From assembly GCF_020010905.1 (NCBI RefSeq), contig NZ_JAGJBY010000002.1, positions 1 through 64,000 of the forward strand: a DNA stretch of 64,000 nucleotides, read 5' to 3'. The notes under the pieces were generated by a model. The model saw nothing but the letters and a program-made list of their open reading frames with translations, did no database searches and had not been told where the DNA came from. Numbering within the stretch: the first letter of the stretch is position 1; the number at the start of each line of letters is the position of its first letter. Below, one piece after another: positions 1-7,746 of the stretch. The translations under genes and the position numbers were made by a program. Origin of the DNA: Streptomyces acidiscabies. Lineage in GTDB: Bacteria; Actinomycetota; Actinomycetes; Streptomycetales; Streptomycetaceae.

Positions 1-1
1 C

Positions 2-577
2 GGGAAGACGACGCTGCTGAGCGCCCTGCTGGGGCTGGTCGGGCCCAGGGAGCGGATCGTGCTCGCGGAGGACTCGGCCGAGCTGAGGCCCGATCACCCG
101 CACGTCGTACGGCTGGAGAGCCGGCCCGCGAACCAGGAGGGCGCCGGGCTGGTCACGCTGGAGGACCTCGTACGGCAGGCGCTGCGGATGCGGCCGGACC
201 GGCTGGTCGTGGGGGAGGTGCGCGGGCCTGAGGTCCTGGACCTGCTGGCGGCCCTCAACACCGGCCACGAGGGCGGCTGTGGGACGGTCCACGCCAACGC
301 CGCGTCCGGCGTGCCCGCCCGCCTCGAAGCGCTCGGTACCGCCGCCGGGCTCGACCGGGCCGCGCTGCACAGCCAGTTGGCGGCGGCCCTGTCGGTCGTC
401 CTGCACCTCGTACGGGACGGGAGCGGGCGGCGCAGGATCGCCGAGGTGCACGTCCTGGAGCGGGACCCCGCCGGGCTCGTACGGACCGTGCCGGCGCTGC
501 GGTGGGGCGCCGAGGCGTTCGTCCAGGAGACCGGGTGGGCGCGGCTGCGGGAGCTGCTCGGGGGTGAGGGCGCGTGA
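2..577 (+). CDS. TadA/CpaF-type secretion ATPase, C-terminal part (5' end outside window)
   Basis: This is the motor ATPase of a Tad-like type II/IV secretion or Flp pilus machine; such ATPases are cytoplasmic hexamers that drive pilin assembly. The reading frame is open from base 2 and begins inside the Walker A motif (GKTTLL). It continues with the acidic Asp-box-like EDSAEL and the family motif LVRQALRMRPDRLVVGEVRG, which contains the Walker B-like stretch, then a His-box region (GHEGGCGTVHANA). About 191 residues are visible; the N-terminal half lies upstream of the window. The stop overlaps the start of the next gene (GTGA), so translational coupling is likely. In actinobacteria this ATPase belongs to a conserved 'helicase/secretion neighborhood', which fits the SftH-type helicase a few genes downstream. 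Family call is firm; what it secretes or assembles is unknown. Confidence 0.93.
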   Translation, partial: GKTTLLSALLGLVGPRERIVLAEDSAELRPDHPHVVRLESRPANQEGAGLVTLEDLVRQALRMRPDRLVVGEVRGPEVLDLLAALNTGHEGGCGTVHANAASGVPARLEALGTAAGLDRAALHSQLAAALSVVLHLVRDGSGRRRIAEVHVLERDPAGLVRTVPALRWGAEAFVQETGWARLRELLGGEGA

Positions 578-1434
578 CGTCGGCGTACGAGCTGTCCCTG
601 GGCGCGGCCGTCGCGTGCGCCGGGGTCGTGTTCTGGACCGTCGGGGAGCAGCGGCAAGGGGTCCGGCGGGCTCGGCTGCTGCTCGCCGGGGGCGGGGTCG
701 TCGTGGACGGAGGGTGGGACGCCGGGCGGGAGTGGCGGCGGGTGCGGGAGCGGTGGCGGGTCGAGTGGTGGGCGCCTGTCGTCGGGGTCGCCTTCGGGGT
801 GTTCGGGGCATCTGTGCTGCCGGTGCTCGCCGGGGTCGCCGCGGTGCCGCTCGTACGGAGGCTGCGGCTGGCCGCCGAGGCTCGCCGGGAGCGTGAGAAC
901 CGGGTCAACGCGGTGATCGGGCTGTGCTCGGTCCTCGCCGGGGAGGTGCGGGCGGGGCGGCAGCCCGGGGAGGCGCTGTCGCTGGCCGCGCGGGAGTCCG
1001 CCGGGCTCGACGAGGCGCGGGCGGGGGTGCTGGCCGCTGCGCGGTTCGGCGGGGATGTGCCGGCCGCCCTCGCGGTTGCCGCTCGGCAGCCCGGCGCGGA
1101 AGGGCTGCTGGGGCTCGCCGCGTGCTGGCGGGTCGCCGTCGACCAGGGGGCCGGGCTTGCTGCCGGGCTCGATCGGGTGGAGGAGGCGTTGCGTGCGGAG
1201 CGGGACCAACGGGCGGATCTGCGGGCTCAGTTGGCTGGGCCTCGGGCGACTGCGGTGATGCTGGCGGGGTTGCCGGTGGTGGGGTTGGGGCTGGGGGCGG
1301 CGGTCGGGGCGGATCCGTTGGGGGTGTTGCTGCACTCCGGGGTGGGGGTGGGGTGCCTGGTGGTGGGCGGGGTGTTGGAGGCGGCGGGGGTGTGGTGGGT
1401 GGCTCGGATCGTTCGGGGGGCGGAGGTGGGGTGA
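574..1434 (+). CDS. TadB-like type II secretion system F-family membrane protein
   Basis: This 286-residue protein is predicted to be an inner-membrane platform protein of the Tad-like machine. An N-terminal hydrophobic segment (about residues 5-22) is followed by a charged region. A pair of hydrophobic stretches near residues 62-95 precedes the cytoplasmic T2SSF-like helical domain, which has the pattern LCSVLAGEVRAGRQPGEAL. Two C-terminal hydrophobic helices (about 225-280) end the protein, as in TadB. The GTG start overlaps the upstream ATPase stop by 4 bp. Its position directly after a TadA gene and before a second, shorter F-family gene supports assignment as TadB. Function is inferred from family and neighbourhood; I see no catalytic motif. 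Confidence 0.85.
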   Translation: MTSAYELSLGAAVACAGVVFWTVGEQRQGVRRARLLLAGGGVVVDGGWDAGREWRRVRERWRVEWWAPVVGVAFGVFGASVLPVLAGVAAVPLVRRLRLAAEARRERENRVNAVIGLCSVLAGEVRAGRQPGEALSLAARESAGLDEARAGVLAAARFGGDVPAALAVAARQPGAEGLLGLAACWRVAVDQGAGLAAGLDRVEEALRAERDQRADLRAQLAGPRATAVMLAGLPVVGLGLGAAVGADPLGVLLHSGVGVGCLVVGGVLEAAGVWWVARIVRGAEVG

Positions 1435-1682
1435 GGGGTGCGGGCGGGGCTTTGGGGCGGGGTTCGGGTCGGGAGGTGATGGGGCGAGAGGCCGGTTCGG
1501 GTCGGAGGTCGGGAGGTGACGGGATGCGGCAAGTCGGTTCGGGATGCGGAGGTTCGGGAGGTGAGGGCTGTGCGGGCGGGTGGTGGTCGGGGAGTTTCGG
1601 AGGGGTTCGGAGAGAGGCGGTGTGACGTGTCGGGCGTGCTGGGGTTCAGGCGGTTCGTGGGGTTCGGAGAGGTGGTGGCCGG

Positions 1683-2471
1683 GTGAGTCAGGAAGTTGTC
1701 CACAGGCTGGGGGTGGCCCTTGGGGTGCTTGCGGTGCTCGGGTGGGGGCTGCGGGGTGTGGAGAAGGTTCGGCGGGAGCGGAGGGTTCGGCGGCGGCTCG
1801 CGGAGTTGATGGCTTTGCGGATGGTGGCCGAGGCGAGTGTGCCGAGGGTGCGGGTGTGGGAGCTGGGGCGGCGGTGGGGGCTTGAGGCGGGGGTTGTGGG
1901 GGTCGCCTGGGTGCTCGTCGGTGGGGGGCTCGGGGGCGTGCTCGGGGTGGTGGGGGCCGTCGGAGTGTGGCGGTGGCGGCGGGGGCGGGAGAGGAGCGCC
2001 GGGGAGCCTGGGGAGGTGGTCGATGCGGTCGCTGCGGCTCGGCAGCTTCCCTTGGCCGCAGATCTGTTGGCCGCGTGCGTTGCCGCCGGGGCCGGGCCTG
2101 TCGTCGCGGCTCAGGCCGTGGGGGAGGCGCTGGGCGGGCCCGTCGGGGAGGGGCTTGCCCGGGGGGCCGCCGAGGTGCGGCTCGGGGGTGAACCCGGGGA
2201 CGCGTGGGGGCGGTTGGCCCGGGTGCCGGGGGCGGAGGGGTTGGCTCGGCTTCTTGAGCGGGCCGATGTGTCCGGGGTGCCTGCGGCTGTGCCTGTGGCG
2301 CGGCTTGCGGCGGACGCGCGGGCGGAGCGGTTGCGGTCGGCCACGGCTCGGGCCCGGCGGGCGGGAGTGTTGGTCACGGCTCCGGTGGGGCTGTGCTTTC
2401 TGCCGGCGTTCGTGGTGATGGGGGTGGTGCCGGTGATGGTCGGGCTGGCGGGAGGGGTGATGGGCGGGTGA
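1683..2471 (+). CDS. TadC-like type II secretion system F-family membrane protein
   Basis: This 262-residue protein is the second F-family membrane component of the Tad-like cluster. An N-terminal hydrophobic helix (about residues 8-23) is followed by a hydrophobic pair near 65-95, a cytoplasmic helical domain (AARQLPLAADLLAACVAAGA and an equivalent second repeat), and a C-terminal hydrophobic stretch (VLVTAPVGLCFLPAFVVMG) that is the typical T2SSF ending. The GTG start at 1683 has a weak GAGGTGG upstream. It is separated from the TadB-like gene by about 250 bp of G-rich sequence with near-repeats of TTCGGGTCGG and GGGAGGTGA and no supportable gene. That is an unusually loose spacing for an otherwise overlapping operon. 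Confidence 0.85.
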   Translation: MSQEVVHRLGVALGVLAVLGWGLRGVEKVRRERRVRRRLAELMALRMVAEASVPRVRVWELGRRWGLEAGVVGVAWVLVGGGLGGVLGVVGAVGVWRWRRGRERSAGEPGEVVDAVAAARQLPLAADLLAACVAAGAGPVVAAQAVGEALGGPVGEGLARGAAEVRLGGEPGDAWGRLARVPGAEGLARLLERADVSGVPAAVPVARLAADARAERLRSATARARRAGVLVTAPVGLCFLPAFVVMGVVPVMVGLAGGVMGG

Positions 2472-2519
2472 GCGAGGTGGCGTGAGGGTGGAGCGAGTGG
2501 TTGAGAGCGGTGTGAAGCG

Positions 2520-2927
2520 ATGAGAGATGGACTGTTGGAGGTCGGGATGTATCAGGTTGGGATGGGTCGGGTCGGTGCGAGTTCGGTCGGGGTGGATCAG
2601 GCCGAGAGGGATCAGGCCGGTGCGGGGCAGGGTGGTGCGACTCTGCTCGGTGCGAGCCGGGTCGGTGCGAGTCAGGTTGGGGCGAGCCCGGTTGGGATGG
2701 GGCAGGCCGAGGTGTGGCGGGCTGTGTGGGCTCGGGTGCGTGGGTGGGGGTGTCGGGTGCGTGCCCGGAGGAGTGGGCGGGATGCCGGGATGGCCACCTC
2801 GGAGTACGCGGTTGGAATCTTGGTCGCCGTTGCGTTCGCGATGGCCTTCTACAAGGTCGTGACCAGTGACGCCGTGTCCGGGCAACTGGCCGCGATCGTT
2901 TCGAGGGCGCTCAGTGCGACGGTGTGA
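2520..2927 (+). CDS. DUF4244 Flp-pilin-like protein with pentapeptide-repeat N-terminus
   Basis: The C-terminal part (about residues 88-135) carries the DUF4244/Flp-pilin signature: GMATSEYAVGILVAVAFAMA followed by FYKVVTS, i.e. a type IV-like pilin N-terminus with an E+5-style glutamate and a hydrophobic helix. It is therefore the likely structural subunit of the Tad-like system. The first about 65 residues are unusual: some eleven five-residue units such as VGMGR, VGASS, VGASQ and VGASP. If translation instead begins at an internal GTG near 2760, the product would be a normal short DUF4244 protein, so the start at 2520 (ATG) is uncertain. The stop overlaps the downstream TadE-like reading frame. 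Role as pilin is inferred from family and position. Confidence 0.72.
   Translation: MRDGLLEVGMYQVGMGRVGASSVGVDQAERDQAGAGQGGATLLGASRVGASQVGASPVGMGQAEVWRAVWARVRGWGCRVRARRSGRDAGMATSEYAVGILVAVAFAMAFYKVVTSDAVSGQLAAIVSRALSATV
2541..2705 (+). repeat. 15-bp (five-codon) degenerate tandem repeat, about 11 units
   Basis: A run of about eleven 15-bp units of the type GTCGGTGCGAGTTCG lies inside the DUF4244 reading frame and would encode repeating VGAxx/VGMxx pentapeptides. Unit length is a multiple of three, so copy-number change would preserve the frame. Confidence 0.7.
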
Positions 2928-3264
2928 GCGGGATCGGGGGTTCGTCACCGCCGAGGCGGCCGTGGTGTTGCCGGTGCTGGTCGCGTTTGCGATGGCGTTG
3001 GTCTGGGGGCTGCTTGCGGTGGTCGTGCAGATCCGGTGTGTGGATGCGGCGAGTGCCGGTGCGCGGGCCGCTGCGCGGGAGGAGACCGAGGAGGTGGTCG
3101 TCCGGGTGGTCCGGGCGACCGCCCCTCGGGGCGCGCGGGTGTCTGTCGGGCGGGAGGGGGATCAGGTTCGGGTGGTCGTCGTTGCCAAGCCGGTCGGGTT
3201 CGGGGGGTTGCCGTTCGAGGTGCGGGAGGAGGCTGTTGCCGTGGCTGAGGGGGTGGGGCGGTGA
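2914..3264 (+). CDS. TadE-like pseudopilin/secretion accessory protein
   Basis: A 116-residue protein with the TadE signature near its N-terminus: RGFVTAEAAVVLPVLVAFAM, with a conserved glutamate just before a transmembrane helix (about residues 12-40), followed by a small extracytoplasmic domain. I chose the GTG at 2914 because it gives a short basic leader (MRRCERDRGF) and overlaps the end of the DUF4244 gene, as is typical of this cluster; an upstream GTG or ATG at 2866 is possible but adds an atypical leader. The stop overlaps the next start by 4 bp. The likely role is as a minor pilin-like component of the Tad-like machine. Confidence 0.8.
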   Translation: MRRCERDRGFVTAEAAVVLPVLVAFAMALVWGLLAVVVQIRCVDAASAGARAAAREETEEVVVRVVRATAPRGARVSVGREGDQVRVVVVAKPVGFGGLPFEVREEAVAVAEGVGR

Positions 3265-3611
3265 AACGGGGGTCTCGGGATCGGGGGTCCGCGAGCGTGT
3301 GGGGCGTCGTGGTCGTCGCCGTGCTGTGTGTCGTGTTCGGGGCGGTGCTGGCGTTGGGCCAGGCCGTCGTCGTACGGCACCGGGCGGCCGGTGGGGCGGA
3401 TCTCGCGGCGTTGGCGGGGGCGGGAAGGGCGCTGGAGGGGGCGGAGGTGGCCTGTGAGCGGGCTCGGGGGGTGGCTCGGGCTCAGGGCGGGCGGGTGGTG
3501 CGGTGTTCGGTGACGGGGGGTGTCGTGGATCTGACGGTGGTGGTGGGGGCGGGGCCGTTCGAGGCGGAGGGGCGGGCACGGGCGGGGGTTGTGGAGGAGG
3601 GGGGTGAGTAG
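3261..3611 (+). CDS. TadE/G-like 'helicase/secretion neighborhood' protein
   Basis: A 116-residue protein with a basic N-terminus, the RGSASVW motif and a single N-terminal membrane helix (about residues 10-32) followed by a small domain (RHRAAGGADLAALAGA). This matches the family known from its genomic position next to secretion ATPases and a DEAH-box helicase (Rv3654c-like). The start overlaps the previous stop (GTGA). It is the last gene of the Tad-like operon and converges on the helicase gene about 540 bp downstream. The exact function is not known for the family; it is probably a pseudopilin or an assembly factor in the cell envelope. Confidence 0.8.
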   Translation: MKRGSRDRGSASVWGVVVVAVLCVVFGAVLALGQAVVVRHRAAGGADLAALAGAGRALEGAEVACERARGVARAQGGRVVRCSVTGGVVDLTVVVGAGPFEAEGRARAGVVEEGGE

Positions 3612-3627
3612 GCGCGGGTTCGTCGGT

Positions 3628-4091
3628 GCTGGTTGCGCGCACGCGGCGGAGCCCAGCCGACTCGGGCCCGCCGTCAGCCCTTTCGCGTGCTGGTCGCGCG
3701 CACGCGGCGGAGCCGGTACATCGATACAGCCCGCGCCCCTCGGGGGTGACCGCATCCCGCGATGTTCAGTGCTGGGGGTGTTTGAGGCGGGGCGGTCGGG
3801 TCGTGGTCCGGTGCGGGTTCGTCGTGGCTTGTCGCGCCCGCGCGGCGGGAGCCGCACATCGGTACAGTCCCGCGCCTCTGAGGGAGTCGGTGGCTTCCCG
3901 CGATGGAGGGGGTCGGTGCGGGGCTGTTGTGGTTGTTCGCGCCCGTGCGGCCCTGCACCCCAGAAGGGATGGCTGCTCCCCGCGTTGTTCGGTGCTGGGG
4001 GTTGGGCGAGGCGGGTCGGGTGTGGGTCCGTGGTTGTTCGCGCTCGCGCTGCGGAGCCGCGCATCGGTGCAGCCCCGCGCCCCGAGGGAGT
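3628..4091. repeat. Cluster of 4-5 dispersed GC-rich repeat elements (gap between Tad operon and helicase)
   Basis: No gene is supportable between 3612 and 4155. Instead there are four to five degenerate copies of one element, near 3628, 3690, 3811, 3925 and 4030. On the minus strand they read like GAGGCGCGGGACTGT, then about six bases, GTGCGGCTCC, CGCGCGGGCGCGA and AGCCACGACGAA. The same family occurs at 38331-38400, three times at 40141-40398, and at 51826-51872. Internal GC-rich dyads (GCGGC/GCCGC) suggest strong hairpins, so they may stop transcription between the convergent operons. Confidence 0.75.
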
Positions 4092-4155
4092 TGGACCGTT
4101 CGCCGTTCAGCCGCCCGCGCCTTCACGCCCCCATTTCGCCCCGCACGCCCCAACC

Positions 4156-6603
4156 TCACCCCTTCGCGCCCCCGTCCACCCCTTCACACCCCCGCAGCAG
4201 CTCCCCCAACAGCCGTATCGCCCCCCGCTTGTGCAGCGGCTCGTTGCCGTTGCCGCACTTGGGGGACTGGATGCAGGACGGGCAGCCCGCCTCGCAGGGG
4301 CAGGCTCTGATGGCCTCCAGGGTGGCCGTCAGCCAGGTGCTCGCCGTGTGGAAGGCGCGTTCCGAGAAGCCCGCGCCGCCCGGGTGGCCGTCGTACACGA
4401 AGACCGTCGGCAGGAGCGTGTCCGGGTGCAGCGGGATCGAGACGCCGCCGATGTCCCAGCGGTCGCAGGTCGCGAAGAGGGGGAGCATGCCGATGGAGGC
4501 GTGCTCGGCGGCGTGGAGGGCGCCTCCCAGGATCTCCGGGGAGATGTTGGCGTGGTCGAGCTGGGACTCCGTCACCGTCCACCAGACCGCGCGGGTGCGC
4601 AGTGTCCGGGGCGGCAGATCCAGCTTCGTCTCGCCCAGCACCTCGCCCGTCAGGACCCTGCGGCGCAGGAACGACACGACCTGGTTCGTCACCTCCACCG
4701 AGCCGTAGTGCAACGTCCCCTCGCCCCAAGGGATCTCGGCGTCGACGGACAGCACCGCGACAGCCGTCGTATCCCGGGCGATCGTCGAGTACGGCGGGTT
4801 GGCCTCCTCGACCAACGCCGTGGAGTCGTCGAGATCCAGCGCGCGCACGAGATACGTACGGCCCTGATGCAGGTGCACGGCCCCTTCGTGGACGCTCGTG
4901 TGCGCGGACCCGGCGTCGACGGTGCCCAGGAGCCGCCCCGTACCCGCCTCGACGATCTGGACCGGCGTACCCCCCTCGCCCCGGATGTCGGCGAGGTCGG
5001 CGGCCCGTTCCCGGCGTGTCCAGTGCCACGCCTTGGTGCGCCGGCGCAGCAGCCGCGCGGCCTCCAGCTGGGGGAGGAGATCCTTGACGGAGGGGCCGAA
5101 GAGCGAGAAGTCCTCCTCGGTGAGCGGAAGTTCCGAGGCAGCCGCACACAGGTGAGGCGCCAGGACGTACGGGTTGTCGGGGTCGAGGACCGTCGACTCG
5201 ACGGGCTGGTCGAACAGCGCCTCGGGATGGTGGACGAGGAACGTGTCCAGCGGATCGTCCCGCGCGACGAGGACCGCGAGCGCCCCCTCACCGCCCCGCC
5301 CCGCACGCCCCGCCTGCTGCCACAGGGACGCGCGGGTGCCGGGGTACCCGGCGATGAGGACGGCGTCGAGCCCGGAGACGTCCACGCCCAGCTCCAGGGC
5401 CGTCGTGGCGGCAAGACCGAGCAGCTCCCCGGAGTGCAGCGCCTGTTCGAGCGCCCGCCGCTCCTCGGGCAGGTACCCGCCCCGGTACGCGGCCACCCGC
5501 CGCGCGAGCGACCGGTCGACCTCGGAGAGCCGCTCCTGGGCGATGACGGAGATCAGCTCGGCCCCGCGCCGGGAGCGCACGAAGGCGACCGTACGCGCCC
5601 CCTGGACCGCGAGGTCGGTCAGCAGGTCGGCGGTCTCGGCTATCGCCGTACGCCGCACCGGCGCGCCCTTCTCGCCGTGCAGGTCGGTCAGCGGCGGCTC
5701 CCAGAGGGCGAAGACCAGCTCGCCGCGTGGGGAGGCGTCGTCGGCGACCTCGACGACCGGCAGGCCCGTCAGGCGCCCGGCGGTGACCGCGGGCTCGGCG
5801 GCGGTCGCGGAGGCCAGCAGGAACACCGGGGAGGAGCCGTACCGCGCGCACAGCCGCCGCAGCCGGCGCAGGACTTGGGCGACGTGGGAGCCGAACACGC
5901 CCCGGTAGGTGTGACATTCGTCCACCACGACGTACTTCAGGGACTTCAGGAACGAGGACCAGCGCGGGTGCGAGGGGAGGATGCCGCGGTGCAGCATGTC
6001 GGGGTTGGTGAGGACGTACGTGCCGTACTGGCGGACCCACTCCCGCTCCTCGACCGGAGTGTCACCGTCGTACACGGCAGGACGCACCGCGGTGCCGAGA
6101 GGTTGTGAAAGTTCCTTCACGGATCGGAGCTGATCCGCCGCCAGCGCCTTCGTCGGCGCGAGGTAGAGAGCCGTCGCGCCACGGCCGTTGGGGGCCTCGG
6201 AGCCGTCCAGGAGGGCCGACAGGACCGGTACCAGATAAGCCAGCGACTTGCCCGAGGCGGTGCCTGTGGCAACGATCACCGACTCGCCGTCCAGGGCGTG
6301 TTCGGCGGCCAGCGCCTGGTGCGCCCAGGGGTGTTCGATGCCGTACTCCCGTACGGCCGCGACCACTTCCGCGCGGATCCGGTGCGGCCAGACGGCATGA
6401 CGGCCCGCGCGCGGGGGCAAGTGCTCCGTATGGGTGATGCGCGAGGCACGGTCGGACCCCGCGGCGAGGCTGTGCAGCAGCGCCTGCGGCGAGGGTCGAT
6501 CGGATCGGTGATTCTTGGCCATCGGCACCGAGTGTGTCACCGGCGTGACGGACAATGGAGCGAAGGCGTCGTGCACGCCTGCCGGTAAGTGATTGAATGC
6601 CAT
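4156..6603 (-). CDS. Superfamily II DEAH/DEXH helicase, SftH/MrfA (YprA) family with DUF1998/MZB zinc domain
   Basis: An 815-residue DNA helicase of the clade that includes Mycobacterium SftH (Rv3649) and Bacillus MrfA, a mitomycin-repair helicase. Visible motifs: Q/helicase I region VIVATGTASGKSLAYLVPV (Walker A-like), Ia (LYLAPTKALAADQL), II (VVVDECHTYRG, DECH box), III (LASATAAEP), a second RecA-like domain (VAFVRSRRGAEL, GLAATTALELGVDVSGLD, QQAGRAGRGGEGALAV with the arginine finger). A C-terminal DUF1998/MZB domain ends with the four-cysteine zinc motif CPCEAGCPSC, then QSPKCGNGNE. Family members are 3'-to-5' ATP-dependent translocases. It is encoded opposite to the Tad-like genes and divergent from bldG. 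ATG at 6603 is used; an internal ATG at 6522 would also give a full domain set. Confidence 0.93.
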   Translation of the reverse strand: MAFNHLPAGVHDAFAPLSVTPVTHSVPMAKNHRSDRPSPQALLHSLAAGSDRASRITHTEHLPPRAGRHAVWPHRIRAEVVAAVREYGIEHPWAHQALAAEHALDGESVIVATGTASGKSLAYLVPVLSALLDGSEAPNGRGATALYLAPTKALAADQLRSVKELSQPLGTAVRPAVYDGDTPVEEREWVRQYGTYVLTNPDMLHRGILPSHPRWSSFLKSLKYVVVDECHTYRGVFGSHVAQVLRRLRRLCARYGSSPVFLLASATAAEPAVTAGRLTGLPVVEVADDASPRGELVFALWEPPLTDLHGEKGAPVRRTAIAETADLLTDLAVQGARTVAFVRSRRGAELISVIAQERLSEVDRSLARRVAAYRGGYLPEERRALEQALHSGELLGLAATTALELGVDVSGLDAVLIAGYPGTRASLWQQAGRAGRGGEGALAVLVARDDPLDTFLVHHPEALFDQPVESTVLDPDNPYVLAPHLCAAASELPLTEEDFSLFGPSVKDLLPQLEAARLLRRRTKAWHWTRRERAADLADIRGEGGTPVQIVEAGTGRLLGTVDAGSAHTSVHEGAVHLHQGRTYLVRALDLDDSTALVEEANPPYSTIARDTTAVAVLSVDAEIPWGEGTLHYGSVEVTNQVVSFLRRRVLTGEVLGETKLDLPPRTLRTRAVWWTVTESQLDHANISPEILGGALHAAEHASIGMLPLFATCDRWDIGGVSIPLHPDTLLPTVFVYDGHPGGAGFSERAFHTASTWLTATLEAIRACPCEAGCPSCIQSPKCGNGNEPLHKRGAIRLLGELLRGCEGVDGGAKG

Positions 6604-6683
6604 CGCGGCTGGCGAACCGTCCAGGGGCTCCTGCCTAGGTGTCCCGAGGGGCGACCGCTCGATAGCAAGGTGCTGGAGGATCC

Positions 6684-7025
6684 GTGGACCTGTCCCTGTC
6701 GACCGAGACCATCGGCGATCGCACGATCGTCAAGGTCGGTGGCGAAATCGACGTATATACCGCGCCCAAGCTGCGCGAGCAGCTGGTCGAGCTGGTGAAC
6801 GACGGGAATTTCCACCTCGTCGTGGACATGGAGGGCGTGGACTTCCTCGACTCCACCGGGCTCGGCGTTCTGGTCGGCGGCCTCAAGCGTGTGCGTGCCC
6901 ACGAGGGCTCGCTGCGCCTGGTCTGCAACCAGGAGCGCATTCTGAAGATCTTCCGGATCACGGGGCTCACCAAGGTGTTCCCGATCCACACCTCGGTCAC
7001 GGAAGCCGTCGAGGCCACCGACTGA
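6684..7025 (+). CDS. bldG: Anti-sigma factor antagonist BldG (STAS domain)
   Basis: A 113-residue STAS-domain anti-anti-sigma factor. BldG is known in Streptomyces as a regulator needed for aerial growth and antibiotic production; it is controlled by phosphorylation and binds partner anti-sigma kinases. The sequence has the conserved phospho-site region MEGVDFLDSTGLGVLVGGLK, where the serine in DSTGLG is the expected phosphorylation site, and the terminal helix with ITGLTKVF. The GTG start is preceded by GGAGGA. The apgA anti-sigma gene follows at about 110 bp, reproducing the known bldG-apgA arrangement, and the divergent helicase lies upstream. The assignment is strong because both sequence and synteny fit. 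Confidence 0.97.
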   Translation: MDLSLSTETIGDRTIVKVGGEIDVYTAPKLREQLVELVNDGNFHLVVDMEGVDFLDSTGLGVLVGGLKRVRAHEGSLRLVCNQERILKIFRITGLTKVFPIHTSVTEAVEATD

Positions 7026-7133
7026 CCTCCGCCCACCAGCGGTACGACGAACTGAACAACCGGGGGGACCGGGCCGCCGTACACCGGCGGTCCGGCCTTC
7101 CCACAAGCACGTCCGTAGTTCCGAGGGGGACGC

Positions 7134-7526
7134 ATGGCCACCGTTGAACTCCGCTTCAGCGCGCTGCCCGAGCACGTCAGGACCGCCCGACTGGTGGCGG
7201 CAGCGGTGGCGCGCAGGGCCGGAGTGGACGAGGCCGTACTCGACGAGGTCCGGCTCGCCGTCGGCGAGGCCTGTACGCGCGCGGTGGGGCTCCACCAGAG
7301 CGCGGGCCTCACCGCACCCGTACAGGTCGCGCTGATCGAGGAGGAGAAGCAGTTCTCCATCGAGGTCGGCGACGAGGCGTCGGTCACCGCCCCCGGTGAC
7401 GGGTCGCCGGGCGGCGCGGAGACCGAGGAGGACGACATGGGCCTCGCGGTCATCAGCGGGCTCGTGGACGACGTCCAGGTCACGCCGGGTCTCATCCGGA
7501 TGACGTGGCCGACGACACCGGCGTAA
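7134..7526 (+). CDS. apgA: Anti-sigma factor/ATP-binding protein ApgA (RsbW-like GHKL ATPase)
   Basis: A 130-residue serine-kinase-type anti-sigma protein, partner of BldG. It shows the HATPase_c_2 pattern: an N-box-like helix (LDEVRLAVGEACTRAV), a D-box region shifted to SIEVGDEASV, and the C-terminal MGLAVISGLVDDVQV G-box. ATG start preceded by GAGGGGGACGC. The position directly downstream of bldG is the standard arrangement in Streptomyces. It likely sequesters one or more sigma factors and phosphorylates or binds BldG. A strong terminator hairpin follows at 7542-7567, so bldG-apgA form a closed transcription unit. Which sigma factor it controls cannot be read from the sequence. Confidence 0.93.
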   Translation: MATVELRFSALPEHVRTARLVAAAVARRAGVDEAVLDEVRLAVGEACTRAVGLHQSAGLTAPVQVALIEEEKQFSIEVGDEASVTAPGDGSPGGAETEEDDMGLAVISGLVDDVQVTPGLIRMTWPTTPA

Positions 7527-7541
7527 TACGACAGCAGTGCT

Positions 7542-7567
7542 GAAGGGCCCCCTGAGTGGGGCCCTTC
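7542..7567 (+). terminator. Hairpin terminator after apgA
   Basis: Perfect 10-bp inverted repeat GAAGGGCCCC / GGGGCCCTTC with a 6-nt loop (CTGAGT), 16 bp after the apgA stop. There is no long T-run, as is usual in Streptomyces. Confidence 0.85.
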
Positions 7568-7746
7568 GGCATGTGCGGACCCGGTGATTAACACTTACAG
7601 TGGATTCGTCAAAAGAATCTTAATGCCCCCGTCGCATTACTTGACGCGGCGGCGAATTCTGCCTGCCGCGCACTGTATTGATCGGGTTCCGGTACCTACA
7701 ATCCGTCCACATCTCAGGAGCTCAGCCCAAACGTCAAGGAGGACGA

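Noticed and set aside
94..2948. Long minus-strand reading frames (94-1335, 1227-2948) rich in Pro, Arg and His
   Set aside because: They run antisense to the Tad-like genes, have no domain, and reflect the high-GC codon bias of the real plus-strand genes.
3589..6108. 839-residue plus-strand frame across the helicase
   Set aside because: Antisense shadow of the helicase gene; the first part also reads through repeats, and no motif is seen.
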